A stretch of DNA of 64,000 nt from Siphonodentalium dalli (Eukaryota > Mollusca > Scaphopoda > Gadilida > Siphonodentaliidae). A model generated the notes under the pieces. It was not told where the DNA came from, did not search any database, and was given only the letters and a program-made list of their open reading frames with translations. The DNA lies in NCBI GenBank assembly GCA_032622095.1, contig CP136068.1, positions 157,923,465 through 157,987,464 of the forward strand, written 5' to 3'. How positions within the stretch are numbered: the first letter of the stretch is position 1; the number at the start of each line of letters is the position of its first letter. Shown piece by piece: positions 1 to 11,162 of the stretch. Both the position numbers and the translations under genes were made by a program.

Positions 1-142
1 TCTGAGACACAGATATTTCAAATGGTGATGAATTACAATATTTTAATCATATTTGTGTGTATGGCGTAGATTGTTATTAAAACCGTATATCCAGGCACTA
101 AACAAAATAATCGATGACTCGAAAATTAAATGGGCCTTCAAA
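1..142. repeat. Partial copy of TTAA-ended repeat (family F6)
   Basis: This stretch matches 1846-1999 closely (shared blocks around the words gagacaca, gatgaatta, ttgttattaaaaccgtata and gatgactcgaaaatta). Inverted relatives lie at 39224-39450 and 48590-48995. The end next to gene A is the family terminus TCGAAAATTAAGTGGGCCTTTAA, here mutated so that TTAA reads TTCA on the plus strand. The repeat therefore abuts and slightly overlaps the gene A stop codon. Left edge not visible. Confidence 0.6.
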
Positions 143-442
143 TTTTATGTTTAACTAAGTTTAAGTTTCTATAGTAACTATCATCGAAGATTAGGTTTCC
201 ATGGTAATACTCCCTAGTCTGATTGAAGTTCCACTCTTCCAGACAATCATACGCGTAGTGCTCGAAATCATAGTAAAGTTTGTTTACAAACAGCTTCTTT
301 GATGTGTAGAGTTTCGGAAGGTCTCTAATGCCGTTAACGCACACCTGACGAACTATTTTTCCTCCGCAGTTTCCGTCCCACTCTTTATAACGAGCCACAA
401 ACGGCCTCCAAGAATACTCTCCACCTGTTGCCATTGGATACC
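138..442 (-). CDS. GCNT-like beta-1,6-GlcNAc-transferase gene A, coding exon 3 (C-terminus)
   Basis: This exon encodes the C-terminal part of a core-2/I-branching beta-1,6-N-acetylglucosaminyltransferase (GT14, Golgi lumen), which adds GlcNAc in beta-1,6 linkage to O-glycan or poly-lactosamine acceptors using UDP-GlcNAc. The acceptor site reads TTCCATAG followed by GG TAT CCA, which completes the glycine codon split at the end of exon 2 (phase 1). The family's C-terminal pattern is visible: RPFVARYKEWDGNCGGK, then VCVNGIRDLPKL, KKLFVNKLYYDFE and a cysteine in YDCLEEW. A TGA stop lies at 140-138. Exon 3 of gene B (45820-45516) has the same length (305 nt) and about 80 percent similar residues. 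No disruption is seen. Family assignment is firm; which vertebrate GCNT it is closest to cannot be decided here. Confidence 0.9.
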
Positions 443-459
443 CTATGGAATGAAACATT

Positions 460-1245
460 AACGGAATAAGAGAAATATATTAGACAGAGCGATTCCTCTA
501 AGACTATCCGGTTGAGTTCATGCTGTTTTAGGCCGAGTGCCGCCCCATTCTCTTCTATAACACACTTTACGCCCAGATCTTGGGCGGAAGTGATCTTGCT
601 TGTATGTCTTCGCGGATTAGGTCAAATGGACACTTTGCGTATATGAACATAGAGCACAGCCTTTCCTAAGCATGATGATATCAAAGATGCTTATATCAGA
701 AGTCCGTTGACTGTCAAAGCAATGAGATATATAAGTAAACAAAGCTCTATCAGAGAACAGATGTACGCAATCGATTAAACAATCGTATCATCACTTCACC
801 CTTTTCTATCACGGCAAATGGTATATCGTTTTGAAGACAGAATTATCGCGGACATGTCGATAGATATATATATTTAATCTTCCAACAAGATACATGGTGC
901 GATGTAAAAGAAAAAACAAACAAAACGGAATGACAATAAACAATACCTATCCTTAGCCACGCGCGGAGAAGAAGTTGAGTCTCGATTCTTATTGTTGCTT
1001 TGTGCTTTTTTGTTTTGTTTGGGGGTAGTGGAGTAGACCAAATTAATGGCAATTTGATAGTCTTTTCCCGCTTATATAGGGACCCACTTGTCGGCGCATG
1101 GCATATGATTTAACAAACTAGTATATGGAAATGTATGATATGGCAGATGATTAATCACATGCCCGGGCTCCACGTGTAAATATAGTATATCATTTCAATG
1201 AAAGTCTGTAATAAAAAGAAGAGTAACGGGACGGGACTCAATCCA
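460..1245. other. Intron 2 of gene A, no recognised feature
   Basis: This is AT-rich intronic sequence of gene A. Only short spurious open frames are seen, with no repeat family shared elsewhere in the window and no conserved protein signature. Intron 2 as a whole runs from 443 to 5423. Confidence 0.5.
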
Positions 1246-1407
1246 AAACAGCATCAACACAACCGATATTCTAAACAGCATCAACACAACCGATATTCTA
1301 AACAGCATCAACACAACCGATATTCTAAACAGCATCAACACAACCGATATTCTAAACAGCATCAACACAACCGATATTCTAAACAGCATCAACACAACCG
1401 ATATCCC
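1246..1407. repeat. 27-bp minisatellite, six units
   Basis: Six nearly identical tandem copies of a 27-bp unit beginning AAACAGCATCAACACAACC; the last copy is slightly changed (ATATCCC instead of ATATTCT). The unit length is a multiple of three and stop-free on both strands, so long open frames appear both ways (nine-residue peptide repeats such as YSKQHQHNR). This follows from the repeat and is not evidence of a gene. It lies in intron 2 of gene A. Confidence 0.9.
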
Positions 1408-1617
1408 AAGCTGATAACTTGGTCTAATCTGAGAGTTGTAGCGTTTCTGTGGATAATTGAGATTGGGCGTGTGTATCCTCAGCCCTGTATGGAGCCCCAG
1501 ACAGAAAACAATGCACTGATGGATGTCGCCTGCTTGGGTCCATGTGAGGCTCAAAACGGGAGTGTTATATAAACACGTCATGACAGGAGCCACGCTGGTG
1601 CAGCATTCAAATATCTT

Positions 1618-1760
1618 GTGCCAGTGGATTATCTTATATATACGAGAATGCACTGGCTTACAAGGTCAAGGTAACTACTGTTAGGCCAATGTATTCTCTT
1701 ATATATGCGAGGCTACTTATCGGAGACTCGCATATATAAGATAAAGCATTGGCACAGGGT
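1618..1760. repeat. Degenerate copy of the paired-hairpin MITE (family F1)
   Basis: Two palindromic arms are present. The short diverged one (1618-1661) reads GTGCCAGTGGATTATCTTAT and ends in GCACTGGC. The fuller one (about 1683-1757) carries the family stem GGCCAATGTATTCTCTTATA and ends in GCATTGGCACAGGG. The spacer is only about 25 bp. The outer terminal repeats found in better copies are not recognisable. Confidence 0.7.
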
Positions 1761-1845
1761 TTTCGAAAAATGCCAGGAAGCACCCGCCATAAAGGGGGAA
1801 ATCTTTCTATGATTTCTGCTGTTGTTTATTTCTCTATGGGAATCT

Positions 1846-1999
1846 TCTGAGACACATGCAGACGTTTCAAATTGTGATGAATTATAGTATTGTATTCATA
1901 TTTTATGGCATAGATTGTTATTAAAACCGTATATCAAGGCATTATACATAAACATAATCGATGACTCGAAAATTAAGTGGGCCTTTAAAAAGTGCTCAT
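1846..1999. repeat. F6 repeat copy in intron 2 of gene A
   Basis: Close direct match to 1-142 ending in GAAAATTAAGTGGGCCTTTAA. It gives the intact TTTAA end that is altered at the gene A stop codon. No coding capacity. Confidence 0.65.
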
Positions 2000-4193
2000 C
2001 GGAATTGTCTATTATTCATTTAGAGGGATGTTAATTTTGTGTCTTATGACTAGCTTAGTCAGAGTAGAAGGGCATAATGTGTCTAGGTCCACGAGACCCC
2101 GTTTAGGGGGTAAGGTTATGTTGTTAAAAGTATTACGATAGTCGCTCATTGTGCATATTATAGTGAAGGAGAGATGTCTGTGCAGTCTTGAAAACAAATT
2201 GCCGTCGTATATGTTTTGAGAAGCCCGAGAAATCCGACATTGAATACGGAAGTTTGTCTAAAAAAATCGTCATTTTGTTTGGATTATTATGCTATTTCAT
2301 GTAAATATCTGCAAAAATAATTAAAATTTCGCATTTGAATAGGTGTCTCCAGTTGGAACATTTTGTGCTGAACAATATGTAGTGCCTCTTGTATATTTTT
2401 AGGCTGAATTGTCATAACTTCCAATTATTTCCATGATTGTGGACAGTGTTTTTATATGGTAAACTGGTGTAACTCAGAAAGCTCAACTCGGATTGTATGG
2501 GACTTTTCATGACACATCTACGATGTTATGACCTAAATAATAAAAAAGACCACCACATTTCCCCTTTCAGGTCTAATAATAAATGTTCTTGGACTACAAC
2601 TGACTCAACATAAACCGGCTTCTTATTTATATGTCCGTTTATTCCACACATAGTGACGTGTGATACAGCATGTATTCAATGGAATACCAACCATTGATTA
2701 CATAGTGCTTTATACCACAAAAGAATACCAAGCGTCAAAACATAGTTCAGTCTCATCGCTACGTTATGTCTGACCGCTTCCGACATGTGTATTTTCTTAA
2801 TTAAAGCTAACATACAGTTTGTATTGAAGTGCTTTGTCAGTTAAAATTCATTCTGGCTTCATCTATAGACAACTTTCAAATGAATATGGACAGTTCAGTT
2901 ACTCATGCAAAATGCAGAAAAAAATAATTTTGTAACCTACACAAGTCTCAAATAAAACAACGAGTGATTTCCTCTCATTTTGCGTATGTGCTGGCAGTGG
3001 TAAGTCCTGCGTATATAGCAGGGGACTGAACTCTACATGAATCTTGGAGGTATACAAACCGGAACTACCCCGAGCTGAGATGACGTTGTTTCCAAAGAGA
3101 GATGACGTACGTCGACAATCCGCTGACGTACGTCGACAATCCGCTTGGGTGGTGTCCATTCAATTACCAGGTTATAGTACAGTGGTAGTCACAGTAATGA
3201 ATTAACTTATCCGACACTAGGTTGTGGAATAAACACAGAACACGATTTGAATCATAATCTACAATATGTTATAGAACTCGTTGCGGACGGTGCATAGTCA
3301 CAATTAACACAAGCTCCGCTTTCGTGAAATATATCATTGTGCCATCCGCAAATAGTTCGATAAACGATTATCGATTAAGATGCGCGTTGTATTCTGTCTC
3401 TGTATATATACTAATAAACCTCAAATTTGTTTGTTTGTTTGTCTGTCGGTCGGGCTATGGTCCACCAAACGGCTAAACAATCGAGCTGAATATTTTTCTC
3501 ACATGGGTCTCTTTGACCGTACGCCACTGTGGTTCCTTTGATCTCGACATGTTAAGAATGTTTTAGTTCCGAAAAAAATTGGTTCTGTTCTCATAATGGA
3601 CTTTGTGAGTATCTATATATAGCTAATATTAATATTTATTTATTTATATATAGCCACAATAAACAATTTTAATTATATAATTAATCAATTACCCAAAATG
3701 TTTGGACCTTGGTCGCTGGAAATTCGCCTGCATGGGTGAATTGACTCGGTGTGTTTCATTGGATAGGTGCCGTTGACACTAAATGGGACATTAACAATTA
3801 TATTATCATATATTAGCAATAACGAGCGTTCCTTATCAGCTTCGACGATATGCAGGAAAATAGATACACAGGGGTCACCTTGTCAGGGGAATATCATGGG
3901 ATAGGCGCCTTTGACCTTTCAAGCAAACGGAATGATCTAGATTTAATTGAAATTCAATGTATTTCTATGATCGTCACATAAATGTATCAATTGAGATAGG
4001 GTTAATCGTCCCTTGGCCAATACTTGAGTGTGATTATCCTATCATCGACTTTATTACCTAGGTGATACCTGTCTACCACACTTCCTTTGATATAAGTGAT
4101 GTACATGCAGCGTTTGGCTAGCTGCATACTCTCCCGAAAGTCTGTCGGAAAACTCATACATGTAGTAAACGACGGTACCAGCGACACATGTCA
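2000..4193. other. Intron 2 of gene A, mostly featureless; short retroelement-like tail near 3400
   Basis: No gene is recognised. A 21-bp segment around GACGTACGTCGACAATCCGC is tandemly duplicated at about 3103-3144. At about 3400-3490 a TTTGTTTGTTTG and TCTGTCGGTCGG stretch is followed by text resembling the tail consensus common at ends of RTE-type and SINE elements; a similar tail in the other orientation is at 62440-62560. The tail identification is from memory and weak. Confidence 0.35.
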
Positions 4194-4656
4194 TATATGT
4201 GACCCGCCATAACAAATCCAGTCGTAAGTCGGGATTTTTTTTACCCTGTGCCAATGCGTTCTCTTATATATGCGAGTCGACCATAGGTCGCCTCGCATAT
4301 ATAAGAGAATGCATTGGCCTAACAATTTTTTATCATTTTTTTTAAATAAATGTTTCTTCTTAAATTTTTTAGGACATAAAATAAAAAACATCCATTACCC
4401 TGCAGGGAGCCCCACACATATATAGAAGCATATAGAAGAGTGTCGTCTGCTCATGTTTGTCTGGGGCTCTGTATGGGTGAAATTATAAAATTGTTAAAGA
4501 ATACAAGAAAAAAATATTAAAATTGTAAAAAATTGTTAGGCCAATGCATTCTCTTATATATGCGAGGCGACCTATGGTCGACTCGCATATATAAAACAGA
4601 ATGCATTGGCACAGGGATGGACTTACGACTGGATTTGATATGGCGGGTCACATATA
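4194..4656. mobile_element. Paired-hairpin MITE, backbone type 1 (family F1a)
   Basis: The element is bounded by about 35-bp terminal inverted repeats, TATATGTGACCCGCCATA at the left and its complement at the right. Just inside each end sits a near-perfect hairpin: 4249-4320 and 4539-4610. The stem runs GCCAATGCATTCTCTTATAT then ATGCGAG, with a three-base loop ATA within CGACC-ATA-GGTCG. The two hairpins are in opposite orientation. A second copy lies reverse-complemented at 46466-46921 and shares the central segment (GGGAGCCCCACACATATATA side). TA may be the target duplication but this is not certain. No coding sequence. It lies in intron 2 of gene A. Confidence 0.85.
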
Positions 4657-4729
4657 CGATGACAAATTACATTCTAAAGATATGGATTGCCTTCGCAATC
4701 GATATTGCTGTTAAAATATTCACATCCGA

Positions 4730-5345
4730 TAAAACCTCCATAAACAGAAATAATATTATATTATGGACAGATTTTGTTCTTATACCAATCAGATATCGCG
4801 TAAATGGCTTGTTATTGTCATGTTAGTATACTCTGCGTAATGTAAACAAACGCCATGTTATGTAAACTAACAGTACGTAATGATTATGCGATAAGCAAAA
4901 CACTCAACACCGGGGAGACCCCACTAAATGGAAATGCCACCAAGTTGTTTACAGGATACTGATATAGCGCTCGTTAATATTCGCCTCTCAAGATTTCGAT
5001 CTTGAGTGGGTCACCATGAATCACCTTCCTAAACAAATCACCACGGTGTTGAGTGTTTTGATTATCGCCCTCTGTTTACGTGCTGTATATACACAAATTA
5101 TCGGCTCACACAACGTGTGTTTTGTGGATGATATCGTATTCATACTATCATTATACTATACTATCAATATATTCTTGTAGAATATTTCAAAAGTTGGTAA
5201 CTGTTATTTCTAAAATTATTACCTATATAACGAAGGCCAATCGTTGTTTTAATAGAGAAATGGCACAAGCTGATCTGTCGTATCAGTTTTCTCTTCGAAG
5301 TTTAGTCTGAACTAAAGGTGAAGCGAGAGACAGTTGTAAATGTAT
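4730..5345 (+). repeat. Dispersed repeat carrying a short ORF, copy 1
   Basis: This segment is a direct repeat of 32795-33365, clearly similar over about 600 bp with small indels, and partially repeated inverted at about 38050-38190. It contains the open frame at 5016-5180. No terminal repeats or target duplications were found, so it may be part of a larger interspersed repeat whose ends are outside the shared region. It lies in intron 2 of gene A on the opposite strand. Confidence 0.65.
5016..5180 (+). CDS. Short ORF within dispersed repeat, signal-peptide-like N-terminus
   Basis: A 54-codon frame starts with ATG in MNHLPKQITT, continues with a hydrophobic stretch (VLSVLIIALCLRAVYTQ, about residues 11-27) that would suit a signal peptide or membrane anchor, and ends TAG. 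The copy at 33063 keeps the reading frame but has GTG in place of ATG. The copy at 38131 (minus) keeps ATG but loses similarity after about 13 residues. I do not recognise the peptide. Conservation of frame between copies 1 and 2 is the only coding evidence; repeat-borne chance ORF remains likely. Confidence 0.25.
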   Translation: MNHLPKQITTVLSVLIIALCLRAVYTQIIGSHNVCFVDDIVFILSLYYTINIFL

Positions 5346-5423
5346 ACATTTGAAATGTTAATCTGATTGTGACATTCTGTGTATTTTATTAACATGTAAC
5401 ATGTGGTTTCCCACTACACTCAC

Positions 5424-5650
5424 CGTTATAGGATCCAGGAACCTTTAGACGTGGATTATTGTTGAGCGTCGAGAAGAACGTTTCGTCTGGTACATAAGTG
5501 TTCTCCACCCATTTAAGAAGGTCTTTAGCCGTTTGGTTATGCAGGACGTAGTCAACATAGCCCCGGCTAGCTACTATATGTACAGATCCTTTTGTTGGAG
5601 TTATTCCCCTTGGTGGTTTACCTTGACGATTCCATCGAGCTTTATACTCT
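5424..5650 (-). CDS. GCNT-like gene A, coding exon 2
   Basis: This is the middle coding exon (227 nt) of the GT14 enzyme. The acceptor is TTACTATTACAG before AGAGTATAAAG; its first base completes the arginine codon left open by exon 1 (phase 2). The donor is TATAACG followed by GTGAGTG, leaving one base (phase 1). The translation includes GSVHIVASRGYVDYVLHN and WVENTYVPDETFFSTLN, then PRLKVPGSYN, the classic GT14 block in which a hydrophobic acceptor-domain segment is followed by the PDE-x-F/Y pattern and VPGS. Exon 2 of gene B (47706-47471) matches throughout. The exon is too short and lacks an ATG, so it is easily missed by ORF calling. No frameshift or stop is seen. Confidence 0.9.
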
Positions 5651-5831
5651 CTGTAATAGTAATGACAAGAAAACCATAGTCAGAAATGGTAACGCCCTCA
5701 AGATCATATATTTAAATTATAATATAAAATATATCGGTTTCATGAATGACCGCCTCAGAATTCTGTTAAAACAACTAATCCTTCAAATTATTACAAAAAT
5801 AGGTTTCGCATTCACAACAGAAAGACTCTAA

Positions 5832-6515
5832 ATGCGGATCAAAAATCTACTAAACGGATTAAATACACAACCGATACTTCCCAATACATTTAGTCTTCAT
5901 TCCAAATGAGACATGTCTCATACTTCATCAGCAAAGTTAGCTGTTATATTGCATTGAGTTCCCGCCATAAAATCTTCAAGAGTGGCCCAGCTATTGTTCA
6001 TACCTAAACATCGAAAGCAATTAACGCGGTCATAAAAGTTACACACTGCAACAATGAGACATCCGCGAGTACACATCCGCGACAACCCGAAATGTGTTGT
6101 CCTGCGAGATACGGCGCGTGAAACATGAAATGTGTTGTCCTGCGAGATACGACCTGATCAGCCTTACTACAATTTCCTAAAAGAACTCGCATCGCGTGAA
6201 ACATGAAATTTGTTGTCCTGCCAGATATCCCCATCGCCTCGCCCATTGTCATGTCAAGATCATGCAGCGCAGCAGTAAACACCCATAGGGCGTAATTAAC
6301 TTGCTGAGGTCACAGTAACCTAACACATGGGTTCTATACTTTAATTTCTGTTCAGAATACCTTTCTTTTGTCCCATTGTGACAATAAGTCAAACTGGTAA
6401 TCGCCATAATGGAAGTTGGATAAGATGACACCTGTATTCAAAACTGATACCTGAACTACTCATTTGGAAAACTATTCTTGCCCTGGAGCGACTATAGCGT
6501 TCGGTTATTGGCTCT
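5832..6515. other. Intron 1 of gene A, no recognised gene
   Basis: A short internal duplication is visible: GAAACATGAAATTTGTTGTC and GAAACATGAAATGTGTTGTC, both followed by CTGC and AGATA (about 6120-6225). Nothing else is recognised. Confidence 0.45.
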
Positions 6516-6531
6516 AAGGATTGATGGAAAC

Positions 6532-6783
6532 CAAGCCTTGAAATAGCGTGTCTGTCATTTGCAGAATGAGGTCCCCAGAGGGTGAATTTAGTGATGCTAC
6601 CCCGCATAGCGGGCTAGCATCACCAAATTCACCCTCTGTGAACCTCATTCTGATTAGGTGTAAGCAGATGAGGTCCCCAGAGGGTGAATTTGGTGATGCT
6701 AGCCCGCTATGCGGGGTAGCATCACTAAATTCACCCTGTGGGACCTCATTCTGCAAATGACAGACACGCTATTTCAAGGCTTG
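6532..6783. mobile_element. hAT-like MITE with paired hairpins (family F2)
   Basis: A 252-bp element flanked by a perfect 8-bp duplication ATGGAAAC (6524-6531 and 6784-6791). Its ends are inverted repeats starting CAAGCCTTGAAATAG. Inside are two long hairpins in opposite orientation, each built on CAGAATGAGGTCCCCAGAGG then GTGAATTTAGTGATGCTA, separated by a short centre (about 6651-6670), so the whole element is one extended palindrome. The 8-bp duplication and CA-start ends fit the hAT superfamily. No transposase is encoded. Related copies are at 43800-43907 (single hairpin) and 52138-52560 (two hairpins). Confidence 0.85.
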
Positions 6784-6829
6784 ATGGAAACTCAACTCAT
6801 CATCATCACCCATTGAACACCATGCAGTG

Positions 6830-8038
6830 TGTGAGTAGGCCATACGTAATGCTTTCTCCTTAGCCACTATATGTGGGACATTAGTTACTTGGTTAATTTG
6901 GATTTATCGTCGTTTCCGCCGCTAGGACATCTCCGATGTCAGTTTTACGGGTGGAGGAAAGACCAATCAGAGGGATAATTTTCACCGAGAAATCACTCCA
7001 CTGTGTGTAGAAACCATCAAAGCAACTGAGAAACTTTCCCAGATGCAAGAATCCGATTACCATTAATAAGCGTTGATCACGAATTCGCTGGACTGCCTAT
7101 GACGGCGTAATACACTGAGCACGGACCATGCACCGGGCCCCCGTGGAACATTAGTAAATATATATATACCATTTACAGTTGATAACATCCCGGTGCAGTC
7201 AAACATATGTTAGCATATCTAAGACAAATTATATAATACGGAAATTTTTCAATAAATTTCAATCAAGTTTAGCCATATGAACTGAGGTGACAATTTTCAA
7301 TCTTTCAATGTGTAGCTGATAAACAGGTCTAATAATCAATATAGAGGATATACAATTCGTCCCCAGTTTATAGGGAAATTTACAAAACTCGTCCAGTAAA
7401 TTAATTTACTGGACTCGTTTTGTAAATTTATATTGATTATTATTATCCAAAACTCTTCTGTTAAATAAATAAACTGGACATGAAAGTAACAGTAGCTTCT
7501 ATAAGGCCTGCGATGACGTTTTATGTAAACATGCGTTGTTTGCCCGCGTAAATAAATAGTCCCAGATAAATAAGACTCTTTGACGTATCTAATGGCGTAA
7601 ATTTAATTAAATAACTTTTAGAACTATATTAATATCAGTCACCTACACCGATTATTCTTCATTCCTCGTCCGTGGCGGAATGTAAACTGACGACAAACCG
7701 AAAGTCAAAGGCGACGTTTTGCGTAGCAATAATACATCTGGCGCTATTCCTGTTATCCAATGATTGGTGTATAACATTATTATGGAATGGGTTTAATGAA
7801 TGGAACAATAGTCCTTATCATGTAATAAACACCTTTATTATGTGCTTGCCCTTAAAATAGCGGGATATTACCGAAACGTAGATCGTTGTATTTATCTCTT
7901 AGAAGCCACAGTGAAATACGATGTCGTTATTTCACTCTAGATAGCGTTATTTCACTTCAGTTTATCGGCGGTTTACGCCAGCGAAAAAATTGGAAGACAA
8001 GTTCTATAACCGCGCGTTATAGTAAATTATCTGCAAAC
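6830..8038. other. Intron 1 of gene A, 54-bp palindrome only
   Basis: There is no gene-like frame. At 7376-7429 there is a near-perfect palindrome, AAATTTACAAAAC then tcg then TCCAGTAAATT, mirrored about the central AATT, with only the three-base tcg mismatching. It is not repeated elsewhere in the window and may be a remnant foldback element. Confidence 0.6.
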
Positions 8039-8116
8039 TTATCGGCTATAACCCATAACCTTATAAGGAAACAAGAGTTATCGGCTATAACCCATAACCT
8101 TATAAGGAAACAAGAG
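8039..8116. repeat. 39-bp tandem duplication
   Basis: Two identical 39-bp units starting TTATCGGCTATAACCCATAA occur head to tail. They have no other copies in the window. Confidence 0.85.
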
Positions 8117-8805
8117 TTATTTCTTATAATTTAATCCATCACTTCACAGGAGAACCACTATAAGTAGAAGGCAGATGTAAAACAAGCGAAAAACTTTCCG
8201 AAGAAAATAACACGGGCGTAAAGTTGAAACAGACACTCTTAACATCTAATTATTGATTGGTCATTCAAGTGTCGTCTGAAATTCGTCGTTTTTGATTGAC
8301 TAGCCGGTACTTAACATGCAGTTGTGACCCGTGCACGTGGGGTATATATATATTTCGACTGTGAGACACCGAGAATTTGTTAGTTTCGATTCCGTGTTTC
8401 ATTTCTGTGTCTGAGCTTTGTTGCTTTATCTGGTAGGTAATTGTGCACTTGTGATTAGTATGAAGTATTGTTCAAATTGCTGTACTATTAAAAGTAAAAA
8501 TGACACATAACTTAGCAACTTTGAGCTTTAATAAGGTGCATATAATAAAAAGAATACCAGCTTGCATGCAGTCGCTCGTTAAAATTTGATATTTCTTTCC
8601 AGACACTCATGAGATATTTCGGTATTCAAACAAAAAACTATAGGTATTCTCTATATATATCTTTACACGGGGACATAAAGTTCAAGCATACACAAGTTAC
8701 AGTAACTGTCAGTATCAGAATAGATAATAATGACAATTTTTCTAAATCTTCTATTCTAAAACGTTTCGCGTATAGTTAACCACAGTGAACCGAAAATGAC
8801 ATTTT
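8117..8805. other. Intron 1 of gene A, nothing recognised
   Basis: AT-rich sequence without a supportable gene or repeat shared elsewhere in the window. Confidence 0.45.
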
Positions 8806-9852
8806 GAAATTATATGTCTGTTATATCATCTGATGATAAATTATATGTCTGGGGCCCGCACATCTACTAAATTATATGTCTGGTACCCGCACACCTGATG
8901 ATAAATTATATGTCTTGGGCCCGCACGTCTACTAAAGTATATGACTGGTACCCGCACACATGATGATAAAGTATGTGTCTGGGGCCCGCACATCTAATAA
9001 ATTATATGTCTGGTACCCGCACACCTGATGATAAATTATATGTCTTGGGCCCGCACGTCTACTAAATTATATGACTGGTACCCGCACACCTGATGATAAA
9101 GTATATGTCTTGGGCCCGCACATCTAATAAATTATATGTCTGGTACCCGCACACCTGATGATAAATTATATGTCTTGGGCCCGCACACCTGATGATAAAT
9201 TATATGTCTGGGGCCCGCTCATCTAATAAATTATATGTATGGTACCCGTACACCTGATGATAAATTAAATATCTTGGGCCTGCACATCTGATGATAAATT
9301 ATATGTCTTGGGTCCGCACACCTGATGATAAATTATATGTCTTGGGCCTGCACATCTAATAAATTATATGTCTGGGGCCCGCATACCTGATGATAAATTA
9401 TGTCTTGGGCCTGCACATCTAATAAATTATATGTCTGGGGCCCGCACACCTGATGATAAATTATATCTCTGGGGCCCGCACACCTGATGATAAATTATAT
9501 GTCTTGGGCCCGCTCATCTGATAAATTATATGTCTGGGCGCACCTGATGATAAATTATATGTCTTGGGCCCGCTCATCTGATAAATTATATGACTGGAGC
9601 CCGTACATCTGATGATAAATTATATGTCTGCATGGGGGCCGCTCATCTGATAAATTATATGTCTTGGGCCCGCACACCTGATGATAAATTATATGTCCTG
9701 GGCCCGCTCATCTGATAAATTATATGTCTTGGGCCTGCACACCTGATGATAAATTACATGTCTGGGGCCCCGCACATCTAATAAATTAAATGTCTGGTAC
9801 CCGCACACCTGATGATAAATTATATGTCTTGGGCCCGCTCATTTAATACATA
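8806..9852. repeat. Minisatellite of about 30-34 bp units, roughly 1 kb
   Basis: About 30 degenerate units are built on AAATTATATGTCT then a GC core and CCGCACACCTGATGAT. Two core types interleave: GGGCCC (units with TTGGGCCCGCAC or GGGGCCCGCAC) and GGTACC (units with GGTACCCGCAC), and the spacer is either CTGATGATAA or CTAATAA. In the first third the two types alternate, implying a dimeric higher-order repeat; later units are mostly of the GGGCCC type. A single related unit (CTATATGTCTGGAGCCCACA) lies at about 11272. Confidence 0.9.
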
Positions 9853-9993
9853 AAACAATGTATGTCTGGGCCCCGAACAATTTCTTCTCATTTTATGCAC
9901 AAGGAACGAAGTGCGTTCAGGACATGACTTATATATATATACTTAGTATTTATATATTAGTTTGGGAGAAAATACACAGAAGTCAGCTCGTAA

Positions 9994-10047
9994 GTGTTCA
10001 CCGGGTAGAAGGTGTTCACCGGGTAGAAGGTGTTCACCGGGTAGAAG
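9994..10047. repeat. 18-bp tandem triplet
   Basis: Three perfect copies of GTGTTCACCGGGTAGAAG. Short local repeat in intron 1 of gene A. Confidence 0.9.
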
Positions 10048-10209
10048 GTGCATATATACTAGTTCATAAATACTTATTCTCTTTTTCAATTATATGAGGT
10101 TAAAAGAAAGTCGCGATGTAGTTTTCCCGATATATTGCTGGTCTTATAGTGTAAATAAGGCCGTCTCATTAATACTGCTGAGATATACCTACATGTACTA
10201 GTCACCAGA

Positions 10210-10562
10210 CGCAAACGGTCAATTATAGGAATCACTGAACTAAATGGTTTCCCATGGGCGACAGTGTTAACTGAATTGAAGCCTACAGGCCACCTCAGTG
10301 ATGTTTACCCAGCTAGATTGACACCAGTTGATCATGAAAATGCAAGAAAATTCATAGGTAATGTGTTTACATTTTAAACAAAATACCCAAGTGTACGACA
10401 ATGTCATGGGTATTCCCACAGCCAAATTTGATCTGGAAAAACCGAGAACTACAGCAGCCAGTTAAATAATTTTCCCACTCACAAAAATCCATTCCCCCAT
10501 TAATTCACCAGTTAAAATTATTTAGATATGATATACAATTCAAATAAACACGATGCCATCCT
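10210..10562. repeat. Older dispersed repeat, left part (split by MITE F4)
   Basis: Blocks here (GAATCACTGAACTAAATGGT, GCGACAGTGTTAAC, and the stretch before CATCCTTTAA) match the reverse complement of 36655-36922. The copy here has about 210 bp extra between the first and second blocks and is interrupted at CATCCTTTAA by the MITE that follows. The repeat resumes at 11163. Confidence 0.6.
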
Positions 10563-11162
10563 TTAAAGGGGTACTGTACGCCATTTTCAATAAATTTCCG
10601 GTGATAACAACGATCTATTATCGATACTATATAGAAACATAAGTAATTTGAGTCGAAGATGTATTCTGTAAACGCTCAGGTTAATAGGCTATCTTAAAAT
10701 TTAATAATTTAAAAGTTAATAATTCGATATAAATTGATTTTATGGCTGGAGCCATAAAATGGCGTAAATTAAAATACGAATTTCCGTGTACAAAACGTAA
10801 TCAAATTATAATTGAGGGATACTGGATTAGTAAACCCATTCCACACACGATCGTTTGAAATATTATGCTTATACGGGGAGAAAACTCAAGCCACTCATTG
10901 ACTAGTGACGATACAATAACTTAAATGAGTATATGGGACTACTATGCATATAATATAATTTTTATTTGATTCATTTGGTTCAAAACTGTACAAAAATTAC
11001 TCGACAACGACAATTTGTATTTTTGCATTCCGGTAAATTTGCCATCCGTAACACTACTTCGTACTCAACAGACTTTCAAAGAATGGAAAAGTAGTTACCT
11101 TATTCTCCGACTCGGGGATTATAGAAACCAACAAAAACATCTTGGGTACAGTACCCCTTTAA
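10563..11162. mobile_element. TTAA-flanked MITE (family F4), copy 1
   Basis: A 600-bp non-coding element with terminal inverted repeats TTAAAGGGGTACTGTACGCC at the left and GGGTACAGTACCCCTTTAA at the right. A second copy is at 38297-38867 with the same internal landmarks (AACAACGATCT, TGGCTGGAGCCATAAA, TACTCGACAACGACAATT). The paralogous empty site at 36780-36790 (minus) shows a single TTTAA where this element sits, so TTAA is the duplicated target. TTAA targets are typical of piggyBac and Kolobok transposons; the ends do not start with CCY as most piggyBacs do, so the superfamily is left open. Confidence 0.85.

Noticed and set aside
4240-4620. Hairpins as transcription terminators
   Set aside because: They recur inside TIR-bounded MITEs on both strands and in introns; rho-independent termination does not apply to this genome.
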